From Actinoplanes siamensis (GTDB lineage Bacteria; Actinomycetota; Actinomycetes; Mycobacteriales; Micromonosporaceae): a stretch of DNA of 64,000 nt. The DNA lies in contig NZ_BOMW01000032.1 in assembly GCF_016862395.1 (NCBI RefSeq), forward strand, positions 1 through 64,000, given 5' to 3'. Positions 55,192-63,579 of this stretch are shown here, piece after piece. The notes below the pieces were generated by a model. That model made no database searches, was not told the DNA's origin, and saw nothing but the letters and a program-made list of their open reading frames with translations. Position numbers and translations under genes: made by a program. Within the stretch, counting starts at the first letter, position 1; each line of letters starts with the position of its first letter.

Positions 55192-56405
55192 CCGTCTATC
55201 AGGGGCAGCGCCCGCGGGGCCTGCGCTGGCTGCTGCGGCCCACCCTGCGGCTGCGGCTCACCCTGCTGAACGGGATCCTGCTGGTCGCGGCCGGCGCGGT
55301 GCTGGTGGTGCTGGCCTGGCTGCTGGTCGACGAGTCCCTGCACCCGGCCGACGAGCTGCGCCCCGGCTCCACCGTGACGCTCAACGACGGCAGCGTCCGG
55401 GAGGCCCGCGCCTGGCAGACCGAGACCATCGACGAGGCCTCCGACCAGCTGCTGATCAAAGGGCTGAGCGCGCTGGTGGCGATCGGCATCATCGGCATCG
55501 CCGGGGGATACCTGGTGACCCGGCGGGCGCTGCGCCCGCTGCACACCGTCACCCAGACCGCCCAGCGGCTCGGCGAGGAGACGCTGGACCAGCGGATCCG
55601 GTATTCCGGCGCGGACGACGAGGTGGCCGAGCTGGCCCGCACGTTCGACGCGATGCTGGACCGGCTGGCCGAGGCGTTCGAGTCACAGAAGCGGTTCGTC
55701 GCGAACGCCTCGCACGAGCTGCGCACCCCACTGGCGGTGATGCGCACCGAGATCGACGTGACGCTCAGCGACCCGGACGCCGACGTCGCGGAGTACCGGC
55801 GGATGGCCCGGGTGGTGCGCGACGCCTCGTCCCGGGCGAACGGGCTGGTCGACGCGCTGCTGGTGCTGGCCCGCTCGGAGGCGCAGTCCGGCCGGCGGCT
55901 GGTCCGCAAGGTGCCGGCCGACCTGGCCACCAGTGTGTACAACGCGCTGTCCGCGGTGAAGGACGAGGCCGAGCGGATGCGGCTGGAGGTCACCACCGAC
56001 CTCGCGGCGGCCCCGGTGGTCGGCGACCCGAGTCTGCTGGACCGGCTGGCCGGCAACCTGATCGAGAACGCGATCCGCTACAACCACCTGCTCGGCCGCC
56101 TCTGGCTGCGCACCGCGTCGGTGGACGGGCAGGCCCGGTTGATCGTCGGCAACACCGGCCACGAGGTGGAGCAGAACGAGGTGCCGGGGTTGTTCGAGCC
56201 GTTCCGGCGGGGTGGCTGGGAGCGGACCGGCTCGCGCGGCTCCGGCCTGGGGCTGTCGATCGTCCGGGCGGTGTGTGACGCGCACGGCGGCACGGTCTCG
56301 GCCATCGCCCTGGTCGACGGCGGCCTGGAGGTCACCGTCTCGCTGCCGGCCGCGGACACCACCCCGGTGGTGGCCGCGACCGCGAGCGTCCCCCGGTCCC
56401 GCTAG
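55188..56405 (+). CDS. sensor histidine kinase
   Basis: 405-aa membrane kinase. Helix 1 near 24-46, an external loop of about 40 residues, helix 2 near 88-108, HAMP (RRALRPLHTVTQTAQRLGEE), HisKA with phospho-His176 (NASHELRTPLAVM), then HATPase with LAGNLIENAIRYNH and GSGLGLSIVRAV. The G1 position reads VGNTGHEV, a common variant. The external loop is too small for a large sensor, so stimulus detection through a partner such as a propeller protein is possible. TTG start overlapping the regulator. Confidence 0.92.
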   Translation: MTVYQGQRPRGLRWLLRPTLRLRLTLLNGILLVAAGAVLVVLAWLLVDESLHPADELRPGSTVTLNDGSVREARAWQTETIDEASDQLLIKGLSALVAIGIIGIAGGYLVTRRALRPLHTVTQTAQRLGEETLDQRIRYSGADDEVAELARTFDAMLDRLAEAFESQKRFVANASHELRTPLAVMRTEIDVTLSDPDADVAEYRRMARVVRDASSRANGLVDALLVLARSEAQSGRRLVRKVPADLATSVYNALSAVKDEAERMRLEVTTDLAAAPVVGDPSLLDRLAGNLIENAIRYNHLLGRLWLRTASVDGQARLIVGNTGHEVEQNEVPGLFEPFRRGGWERTGSRGSGLGLSIVRAVCDAHGGTVSAIALVDGGLEVTVSLPAADTTPVVAATASVPRSR

Positions 56406-56851
56406 CCGACCTTCTCGATCTGCCCCCGCAGGACCGGGAACTCCGCCTTCGCCCTGGTCGCCGACGAGTGGTACCAGACCAGCATGCCGACGCTGCCCTC
56501 GTCGCTCCAGACGCAGACGGCCAGGTCGATCCCGGACGTCTCGCTGTTGCCGCACCTGGCCACGCCGCCGAGCGAGCCGGTGCCGACCGGTGCGACGTCG
56601 TCCACCGCCAGGCCGGTCAGGCTCATGTTGGTGAAGTTGCGGTCGAGCTCCAGCGCCGGGTCCGGGATCGGGGCGGCCACCGCGATCGCCATCACCATGT
56701 TCTTCTTCGGCGGCGCGCCGTAGAACGCGCCGAACGAGGTGCTCGCCCCCGGGTACGAGGTGAGCAGGCTGTCCTCCATGGTGCCGGTGACCGCGGAGAA
56801 CTCCGCGTTGTCCAGGTGCGGCCGGCCGCCCAGCGTCTTCGGCTCGCTCAC
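56402..56851 (-). CDS. hypothetical protein, probably missing its N-terminal anchor
   Basis: 149 aa from GTG 56851. VSEPKTLGGRPHLDN at the start and MVMAIAVAAP, GSLGGVARCGN, LAVCVWSDEGSVGML recall the external C-terminal domain of actinobacterial membrane proteins in which a helix precedes a TLGG-type motif. Here no signal or helix is encoded, and a 13-bp hairpin lies 9 bp upstream of the start, so the gene may be a fragment. It is convergent with the kinase, sharing 4 bp. The family memory is not exact. Confidence 0.55.
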   Translation of the reverse strand: MSEPKTLGGRPHLDNAEFSAVTGTMEDSLLTSYPGASTSFGAFYGAPPKKNMVMAIAVAAPIPDPALELDRNFTNMSLTGLAVDDVAPVGTGSLGGVARCGNSETSGIDLAVCVWSDEGSVGMLVWYHSSATRAKAEFPVLRGQIEKVG

Positions 56852-56859
56852 CGTGAGAA

Positions 56860-56888
56860 CGCTCCCGCCCGGCATCCGGGCGGGAGCG
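56860..56888. terminator. strong hairpin after fadJ
   Basis: CGCTCCCGCCCGG-CAT-CCGGGCGGGAGCG: perfect 13-bp stem and 3-nt loop, 15 bp downstream of the fadJ stop and 8 bp upstream of the next minus-strand start. It most likely terminates the fadA-fadJ transcript. Confidence 0.75.
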
Positions 56889-56903
56889 TGGGGGAGATCT
56901 CGT

Positions 56904-58967
56904 TCAGGAGCGGCGGACGTCCGCCACGCCGCGCGGCAGGAACCGCTTGCCGGTGACCCGCTCCGCGACGCCGCTGCGGTCCAGGTACGGCGTGATCCCG
57001 CCGAGGTGGAACGGGTAGCCGGCGCCGAGGATCATGCACAGGTCGATGTCCTGCGCCTCGGCGACCACACCCTCGTCCAGCATGATCCGGACCTCCTCGG
57101 CCAGCGCGGCGAGCGCCTTGGCGCGCACCTCGTCGGCGGTCAGCGGGGTGTCGCCGACCTCGAGCAGCTTGACCACGTCGGCGTTGATCTCGTCGTCGAC
57201 CAGCAGCGGCAGGCCGGCGTCGACGATCCGCTTGAGGTTGGGGCTGTCGGCGAACCGGTCCGGGAACGCCCGGTGCAGCGTCTCGCCCACGTGGTACGCC
57301 ACCGCGGGGCCGACCAGCTGCAGCAGCGCGATCGGGCGCATCGGCAGGCCCATCGGGTCGAACGCCTCGTTCACCACATCGAGCGGGGTGCCGCCGTCGA
57401 TCGCCTTGAAGACCTCGCTGGTGAAGCGGGTCAGCACCCGGTTGACCACGAACGCCGGGGCGTCCTTGACCAGAACCGAGGACTTCTTCAGCTCCCTGCC
57501 GACGGCGAACGCGGTGGCCAGCGTGGCGTCGTCGGTCTGCTCGCCCTTGATGATCTCCAGCAGCGGGAGGACCGCGACCGGGTTGAAGAAGTGGAAGCCG
57601 ACCACCCGCTCCGGGTGCTGCAGGTCGGCCGCCATCTCGGTGATCGACAGGGAGCTGGTGTTGGTGGCGAGGATCGCCTCCGGCTTGACGATCGTCTCGA
57701 ACTCGGCCCAGATCTTCTTCTTCAGCTCGAGGTTCTCGAAGACCGCCTCGATCACGAAGTCGGCGTCCGCGAAGACCGCCTTGTCCACCGAGCCGCTGAT
57801 CAGGCCGCGCAGCTTGGCCGCGGTGCCCTCGTCCAGGCGGCGCTTGCCGACCAGCTTGTCGATCTCGCCGGTGACGTAGGCCACGCCCTTGTCCACCCGA
57901 GCCTGGTCCAGGTCGGTGAGGACCACGGGGACCTGCAGGCGGCGCAGGAAGAGCAGGGCCAGCTGGGACGCCATCAGGCCGGCGCCGACGATGCCGACCT
58001 TGGTGACCTTGCGAGCCAGCGACCTGTCCGGGACGCCGACGGGGCGCTTGGCGCGTCGCTGGACCAGGTCGAACGCGTACAGGCTGGCCCGCGCCTCGTC
58101 ACCCATGATCAGGTCGGCGAGCGCCTCGGTCTCGGCAGCGGTGCCGTCGGAGAAGGACGCCTCCTTGGCCAGAGCCAGCAGCTCCAGGGCCTTGTTGGCG
58201 GACGGGACCGCGCCGTGCAGCTTCTCGTCCAGCTGGTTCTTGGCGAACCAGAGCACGCCGTCCCACATCTCCCGGTCGATCTCCGGGCGCTCCACCGTGA
58301 CCTCACCCTTGACCACGCCGGCCGCCCAGGCCAGCGAGCTCTCCAGGAAGTCGGCGGCCTCGAAGAGCGCGTCCGCGACGCCCAGCTCCTTGGCCTGCTT
58401 CGGGCGCAGGGTCTTCTGGGTCAGCGGGTTCTGCAGGATCACCTGGGCCGCGCCGGCGATGCCGATCAGGTTCGGCAGCAGCTGGCTGCCGCCCCAGCCG
58501 GGGATCAGGCCGATCGCGACCTCGGGCAGGCCGAGCGCCGCGGCGCCGGTGGACACCGTGCGGTAATGGCAGTGCAGGGCCACCTCGAGGCCGCCGCCGA
58601 GGGCCGCGCCGTTGACGAACGCGAACGTCGGGATGGTGCTGTCCCGCAGCCGGGCGAACACCCGGTGGCCCAGCTCGCCCAGCTCGACGGCCTGCTCCCG
58701 GGAGGAGAGCAGCGGCATGCCGGTGATGTCCGCGCCGACGCAGAAGATGTACGGCTTGCCGGTGATCGCGATGAACGCCGGGTCCGACTCGACGGCCGCG
58801 GTGATCGCGTCGTCCAGCGACTTGAGGCCGGCCGGGCCGAAGCTGTTCGGCTTCTTGTGGTCGAAGCCGTTGTCCAGGGTGATCAGGGCGACCGGCTTGT
58901 CCAGCCCGGGGACCCGGACCGGGCGCAGGAGCGCCTTGGTGACTACCTCGTTCGGGTTCTCGATCAC
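56904..58967 (-). CDS. fadJ: 3-hydroxyacyl-CoA dehydrogenase/enoyl-CoA hydratase fusion
   Basis: 687-aa beta-oxidation multienzyme. The enoyl-CoA hydratase domain is N-terminal (about 20-260; ITGKPYIFCVGADITGM, GLPEVAIGLIPGWGG with a catalytic Glu). The NAD-binding dehydrogenase starts near 335 (KVGIVGAGLMASQLA) and has ATNTSSLSITEMA and GFHFFNPV, then two C-terminal 3HCDH domains. GTG 58967 overlaps the thiolase stop (GTGA). Substrate chain length is not deducible. Confidence 0.93.
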   Translation of the reverse strand: MIENPNEVVTKALLRPVRVPGLDKPVALITLDNGFDHKKPNSFGPAGLKSLDDAITAAVESDPAFIAITGKPYIFCVGADITGMPLLSSREQAVELGELGHRVFARLRDSTIPTFAFVNGAALGGGLEVALHCHYRTVSTGAAALGLPEVAIGLIPGWGGSQLLPNLIGIAGAAQVILQNPLTQKTLRPKQAKELGVADALFEAADFLESSLAWAAGVVKGEVTVERPEIDREMWDGVLWFAKNQLDEKLHGAVPSANKALELLALAKEASFSDGTAAETEALADLIMGDEARASLYAFDLVQRRAKRPVGVPDRSLARKVTKVGIVGAGLMASQLALLFLRRLQVPVVLTDLDQARVDKGVAYVTGEIDKLVGKRRLDEGTAAKLRGLISGSVDKAVFADADFVIEAVFENLELKKKIWAEFETIVKPEAILATNTSSLSITEMAADLQHPERVVGFHFFNPVAVLPLLEIIKGEQTDDATLATAFAVGRELKKSSVLVKDAPAFVVNRVLTRFTSEVFKAIDGGTPLDVVNEAFDPMGLPMRPIALLQLVGPAVAYHVGETLHRAFPDRFADSPNLKRIVDAGLPLLVDDEINADVVKLLEVGDTPLTADEVRAKALAALAEEVRIMLDEGVVAEAQDIDLCMILGAGYPFHLGGITPYLDRSGVAERVTGKRFLPRGVADVRRS

Positions 58968-60160
58968 TTCGCGAAGCCTTCCCAGTTCGGGTTCTCCCAG
59001 ATCACGGTGCCACCCATGCCGATACCGATGCACATGGCGTTGATGCCGTACCGGACCTCGGGGTGCTCCGCGAAGTGCCGGGCCAGCTGCGTCATCAGGC
59101 GCACGCCGGAGGACGCCAGGGGGTGACCGATGGCGATCGCGCCGCCCCACGGGTTCACCCGCGGGTCGTCGTCGGCGATGCCGTAGTGGTCCAGCAGCGC
59201 CAGCACCTGTACCGCGAAGGCCTCGTTCAGCTCGAACAGGCCGATGTCGTCGATGGTCAGGCCGGCCTTCTTCAGCGCCTTCTCGGTCGACGGGATCGGG
59301 CCGTACCCCATGATCTCCGGCTCGACGCCGGCGTAGGCGAACGACACCAGCCGCATGGCGACCGGCAGGCCCAGCTCGCGGGCGGTCCCCTCGTCGGCGA
59401 TCAGGGCCGCGGTGGCGCCGTCGTTGAGGCCCGCCGCGTTGCCCGCGGTGACCCGGCCGTGCGGGCGGAACGGGGTCTTCAGCGTGGCCAGCTTCTCCAT
59501 CGAGGTCTCGCGCGGCGCCTCGTCCACGGTGGCCAGGCCCCAGCCCAGCTCGGAGCTGCGGATCGCGACCGGGACCAGGTCCGGCTGGAGCTTGCCGTCG
59601 GCGTACGCCTTGGCCGTCTTGAGCTGCGAGTTCAGCCCGAAGCGGTCGGCCCGCTCCTTGGTGATGTGCGGGAGCCGGTCGTGCAGGTTCTCCGCGGTCG
59701 CGCCCATCACCAGGGCGGACGGGTCGACCAGCTTCTCGGTCAGGATCCGCGGGTTCGGGTCGGCGCCCTCGCCCATCGGGTGCCGGCCCATGTGCTCGAC
59801 GCCACCGGCGACGGCGATGTCGTACGCCCCCATCGCGATGCCGCCGGCGACGTTCGTCACCGCGGTCATCGCGCCGGCGCACATCCGGTCCACGGCGTAC
59901 CCGGGCACCGTCTTGGGCAGGCCGGCCAGCAGGGCCGCGGTCCGGCCGATGGTCAGGCCCTGGTCGCCGGTCTGGGTGGTGGCCGCGATCGCGACCTCGT
60001 CCACCCGGTCCGTGGGGAGCTGGGGATTCCGCTTGATCAGCTCTCGGATGCAGCGGATCACCAGGTCGTCGGCGCGGGTCTCGGCGTACATGCCGCCCGC
60101 CTTGCCGAACGGTGTGCGGACGCCGTCGACGAAGACGACCTCGCGTACTTCACGGGGCAC
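58964..60160 (-). CDS. fadA: acetyl-CoA acyltransferase (thiolase)
   Basis: 398 aa. Catalytic Cys in DRMCAGAMTAV near 93, His in GGAIAIGHPLASSG near 350 and second Cys in MCIGIGMGGT near 383. With fadJ it completes fatty-acid beta-oxidation, releasing acetyl-CoA. GTG 60160 has an AAGGAGG site. The order rnd-fadA-fadJ is conserved in actinobacteria. Confidence 0.95.
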   Translation of the reverse strand: MPREVREVVFVDGVRTPFGKAGGMYAETRADDLVIRCIRELIKRNPQLPTDRVDEVAIAATTQTGDQGLTIGRTAALLAGLPKTVPGYAVDRMCAGAMTAVTNVAGGIAMGAYDIAVAGGVEHMGRHPMGEGADPNPRILTEKLVDPSALVMGATAENLHDRLPHITKERADRFGLNSQLKTAKAYADGKLQPDLVPVAIRSSELGWGLATVDEAPRETSMEKLATLKTPFRPHGRVTAGNAAGLNDGATAALIADEGTARELGLPVAMRLVSFAYAGVEPEIMGYGPIPSTEKALKKAGLTIDDIGLFELNEAFAVQVLALLDHYGIADDDPRVNPWGGAIAIGHPLASSGVRLMTQLARHFAEHPEVRYGINAMCIGIGMGGTVIWENPNWEGFAK

Positions 60161-60245
60161 AGCAAGCCTCCTTGCGGGCGTGAACCCAAATGTCCCGGCA
60201 ATGCTACTCGCCGGTAACTAGAGGCTGCCATCCCCTCGGGAAAGT

Positions 60246-61541
60246 TCACAAAGTCGCCGGAAGCACCGCCGCGAGCTGGTTGGCGATCAGGCCGACCTGC
60301 CAGTTGCGCGCCCCGAACCCGCGCAGCGTGTCGCTCACCGTCTGCGCGCTCACCTCGTCCGGCGGCGACCAGGCCAGCCGGCGGATGTAGTCCGGGCTGA
60401 TCAGGTTCTCCGGGGGCAGCCGGTGCGTCTCCGCGGTGCCCACCACCACCTGCCGGCAGCGGGCCAGCCGGGCGGCGGCCATCGGGTCGCGCTCGGCCCA
60501 GCGGTGCGGCGGGGGCGGGCCCTCCACCGGCTGGTTCACCGGCAGCGCGTCGTCCGGCAGCGCCCGCGCCTGGTCCAGCGCGTCCAGCCAGATCTTCGCG
60601 AGCCGGCGCACCGAGCGGCCACCGAAGCCGGGGATGGTGAGCAGCGTGCGCTCGTCCTTCGGATCGGCCTCGGCCGCGGCCACGATCGCCGAGTCCGGCA
60701 GCACCCGGCCGGGCGCCGAGTCCCGGCGGGCGGCGACGCCGTCCCGCGCGTACCACAGCGCGCGCACCCGGGCCTGGGCGCGCGCCCCGCGCACCCGGTG
60801 GATGCCGGAGGTACGGCGCCACGGGTCGGGGCGGACCCGGGGCGGCCGGTCCGCGCCGGCCACCAGCGCGGCGAACTCCTCGGCCGCCCAGCCGGCCTTG
60901 CCCTGCCGGTCCAGCTCGGCGGCGAGGATGTCGCGCAGGTCGGTGAGCAGCTCCACGTCCAGGGCGGCATAGGTCAGCCAGGACTCCGGCAGCGGCCGGG
61001 TCGACCAGTCCGCCGCCGAGTGGTGTTTCTCCAGGGAGAAGCCGAGCAGGTGTTCGGTGAGCGCGGCCAGGCCGACCCGCTCGAACCCGGCCAGCCGCGC
61101 GGCCAGCTCGGTGTCGAACAGCCGGCGCGGCCTCATCCCGAGCTCGGCCAGGCAGGGCAGGTCCTGGCTGGCGGCGTGCAGCACCCACTCGGTGTCGGCC
61201 AGCGCGGTGTCCAGGGTGCGCAGATCGTCCAGCGGCAGCGGGTCGATCAGCACGGTGCCGGCGCCGGCCCGGCGCAACTGCACCAGGTACGCCCGCTGGG
61301 TGTAGCGGTAGCCGGACGCGCGCTCCGCGTCGACGGCGACCGGGCCGGAGCCCGCGGCCATCCGGGCCACGACCTCGGCGAGTTCGCCGGTGCTCTCCAC
61401 CGGGGCGGGGGTGCCGTCGCGGGGCGCCGTGAGGGGAACAGCCTCGGGACCGCCAGAACTCGGGTCGGGCGGCACGTCGTGCGGTCCGTCCCCTGCTGGC
61501 TCTGGCGTGTCCCGACGGCGCAGGGGTGTTTCGTCGGTCAC
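60246..61541 (-). CDS. rnd: ribonuclease D family 3'-5' exonuclease
   Basis: 431 aa. DEDD exonuclease motifs: PVAVDAERASG (Asp/Glu), HAASQDLPCL and FDTELAARL (Asp), YAALDVELL (Tyr/Asp). An HRDC domain follows at about 230-300 and a second helical region lies at the C-terminus. It trims structured RNA 3' ends. A Pro-rich N-terminus of about 60 residues precedes the catalytic domain. GTG 61541 lies 6 nt after TACGGT (61548-61553), again a leaderless arrangement. Confidence 0.92.
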   Translation of the reverse strand: MTDETPLRRRDTPEPAGDGPHDVPPDPSSGGPEAVPLTAPRDGTPAPVESTGELAEVVARMAAGSGPVAVDAERASGYRYTQRAYLVQLRRAGAGTVLIDPLPLDDLRTLDTALADTEWVLHAASQDLPCLAELGMRPRRLFDTELAARLAGFERVGLAALTEHLLGFSLEKHHSAADWSTRPLPESWLTYAALDVELLTDLRDILAAELDRQGKAGWAAEEFAALVAGADRPPRVRPDPWRRTSGIHRVRGARAQARVRALWYARDGVAARRDSAPGRVLPDSAIVAAAEADPKDERTLLTIPGFGGRSVRRLAKIWLDALDQARALPDDALPVNQPVEGPPPPHRWAERDPMAAARLARCRQVVVGTAETHRLPPENLISPDYIRRLAWSPPDEVSAQTVSDTLRGFGARNWQVGLIANQLAAVLPATL

Positions 61542-61686
61542 TCCGTAACCGTACGGGGGTCTTCCCCATGGCGCGCGCAGCCGGGTCCCGGCGCGCCGAT
61601 TTCTCGATCGACTTCTCGGTTCAACCATTGAGCGTCCCGCTCCGTATACCCGGGTGCCACGCCGAACAACCCGGGAGGCCGTGCGG

Positions 61687-62784
61687 ATGACCGCCACCTA
61701 CGAGCCCTTCACCCCAGCCGGTTCCCCGGAGCCGCGCCGGGACCGCTACGCCTCGCGACAGGACGAGCGTTACGGCTCGCGGGACGACCGCTACGACACC
61801 CGGGACGACCGCTACGACACCCGGTACGACGACGGTCACCGCCGGCCCGAGGACCCGTGGGCGGCCCAGCAGCCTTCCTGGGCGCAGCCGGAGCCGGCCG
61901 TCCCGCGCTGGTCCGGCCAGCCCGAGCCGGCCGCCCCGCGCTGGTCCGACCAGCCCGAGCCGGACTACGGATACGCCGCCCCGGCGCCGGTTCAGCACGG
62001 CCCGGGTCCGGGGCCGGGCCTGGCCCCGCTCCGCGAGAGGCGTCCCGCCCGCACCAAGCCGATGGTCATCGGCCTGGTGGCGGTGCTGCTCGCGGTGACC
62101 GGCTGGCAGGCGTACCGCATCGAAACCGTGATCCAGAGCAGCAACGACCTGGCCACCGCGGTCTCCACCGAGCAGAACCGCAGCGCCGAACTGGAGAAGG
62201 CGCTCACCAACGTCTTCGACCCGGAGGGCATCTCCTCGTCCGCGCTGCCCAGCGTCTTCCGGGTGCGCGCCGGCGACTTCACCGGCACCGCGTTCTCGGT
62301 CGGCGCCAAGGCCAAGGACGGCACCGCCAACCTGCTGACGAACTTCCACGTCGTCGAGTCGGTGTTCAACGCCGGCAACCGCGGGGTCACCCTGGAACAG
62401 GGCGCCACCCGGATCAACGCCACGATCGTCAAGGTCGACAAGGCCAAGGACCTGGCGCTGCTCACCGCCAAGAAGGAGATCAAGCCGCTCGCGGTCGCCG
62501 CCGGCACGGTCAAGCCGGGCCAGCCGGTGGTCGTTCTGGGCAACCCGCTCGGCCTCGACGACACCGTCACCCAGGGTGTGATCAGCGCCTTCCGCCAGGA
62601 CGACGCCGACGGGCCGACCATCCAGTTCGACGCGCCGATCAACCCCGGCAACTCCGGCGGCCCGGTGGTCAACACCGGCAAGCAGGTGGTCGCCCTGGCC
62701 ACCGCCAAGGCCCGCGACGCCGAGGGCATCGGCCTGGGCATCCCGATCGCGACCGCCTGCGCCACCTTCAAGAACGTCTGCTGA
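61687..62784 (+). CDS. membrane-anchored trypsin-like serine protease
   Basis: 365 aa. The cytosolic N-terminus (1-120) is disordered with short repeats (RYDTRDDRYDTRYDDG; PRWSGQPEP/PRWSDQPEP). One membrane helix near 125-142, a coiled segment, then an external HtrA-like protease domain with the triad His221 (TNFHVV), Asp255 (KDLALL) and Ser323 (GNSGGP). No PDZ domain, unlike DegP/HtrA. GGGAGG supports ATG 61687. Possible envelope stress or processing protease; target unknown. Confidence 0.85.
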   Translation: MTATYEPFTPAGSPEPRRDRYASRQDERYGSRDDRYDTRDDRYDTRYDDGHRRPEDPWAAQQPSWAQPEPAVPRWSGQPEPAAPRWSDQPEPDYGYAAPAPVQHGPGPGPGLAPLRERRPARTKPMVIGLVAVLLAVTGWQAYRIETVIQSSNDLATAVSTEQNRSAELEKALTNVFDPEGISSSALPSVFRVRAGDFTGTAFSVGAKAKDGTANLLTNFHVVESVFNAGNRGVTLEQGATRINATIVKVDKAKDLALLTAKKEIKPLAVAAGTVKPGQPVVVLGNPLGLDDTVTQGVISAFRQDDADGPTIQFDAPINPGNSGGPVVNTGKQVVALATAKARDAEGIGLGIPIATACATFKNVC

Positions 62785-62829
62785 CCGCTGCGGGCCGCTG
62801 GTGGCCCGGGCTCGCCTCGTGCCGTCGAC

Positions 62830-62917
62830 ACCCCTCGCGGCCCGCCGGGAACCGCGGACCAGTCGGCGTCCGAGTCGTCGCCGCGCGGTCACCCCTCGCG
62901 GCCCGCCGGGAACCGCG
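62830..62917. repeat. 27-bp direct repeat, 61-bp spacing
   Basis: ACCCCTCGCGGCCCGCCGGG(AACCGCG) occurs identically at 62830-62856 and 62891-62917, in the convergent gap between the protease and DUF3000. Confidence 0.85.
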
Positions 62918-62924
62918 AGCCGGG

Positions 62925-63497
62925 TCAGGTGGCGGGGGCCCGGTGGCGGTCGGTGAGGGAGGCCACGCCGGGCGGGGGCAGGCCGGCCGTGGAGGCCAGC
63001 ATCGCGCACCAGCCCCGCAGGTGGGCGGCGAAGTCGTCGGAGAGCGGCGTCCAGGAGGCCCGGACCTCCAGGTCGGCCGTCGGAGCCGGGCCGGCCAGCT
63101 CGCCGAAGCGGGTCGACGCGGTCTGGGTGACCGTGCCGCCGATCGCGGTGTACGCGGCCGTGTGCTGGTCGAGGGCGTCGGTCAGCCAGGTCCAGGCGAC
63201 CGCCGGGAGCAACGGGTCGGTGGCCAGATCCGGCTCCAGTTCCGCGGTCACCAGGGTGACCAGCCGCATCTCGCCGCGCCAGGCGTCGTGGCCGGCCGGG
63301 TCGTGCAGCAGGATGAGCCGGCCGCTGGCCACCTCGTCCCCGGCGCGCAGGACGGTGGCGCTGAGCGCGAACGAGTACGGCGCGAGCCGCTGCGGCGCGG
63401 CGATCTCCTCGAGCAGGATCTCCGGCCGTGGCGAGTCCGCGCGCAACGCGGCCACCGCACGGGTGAACGCCTCGGGAACAGCGGAGGGGGACGCCAT
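62925..63497 (-). CDS. DUF3000 protein
   Basis: 190-aa soluble protein of the actinobacterial DUF3000 family that lies between hemE and rnd. Conserved pieces are [40 protein letters not shown] and ELEVRASW-like [11 protein letters not shown]. Function unknown. ATG 63497 lacks a ribosome site; CATACT on this strand at 63506-63511 lies 8 nt before it, so it may be leaderless. Confidence 0.85.
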   Translation of the reverse strand: MASPSAVPEAFTRAVAALRADSPRPEILLEEIAAPQRLAPYSFALSATVLRAGDEVASGRLILLHDPAGHDAWRGEMRLVTLVTAELEPDLATDPLLPAVAWTWLTDALDQHTAAYTAIGGTVTQTASTRFGELAGPAPTADLEVRASWTPLSDDFAAHLRGWCAMLASTAGLPPPGVASLTDRHRAPAT

Positions 63498-63579
63498 GGT
63501 GGAAGAGTATGCCGATCTACGCCCCGGCAGCCTTCGCCGCGCCGCCGGGGCTTCTTCACTCACGTGGCACCATGAGCCG

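Noticed and set aside
56873..56875. ATG start for the 157-aa form of the gene after fadJ
   Set aside because: This ATG is the loop of the 13-bp hairpin; a start at 56851 is more plausible.
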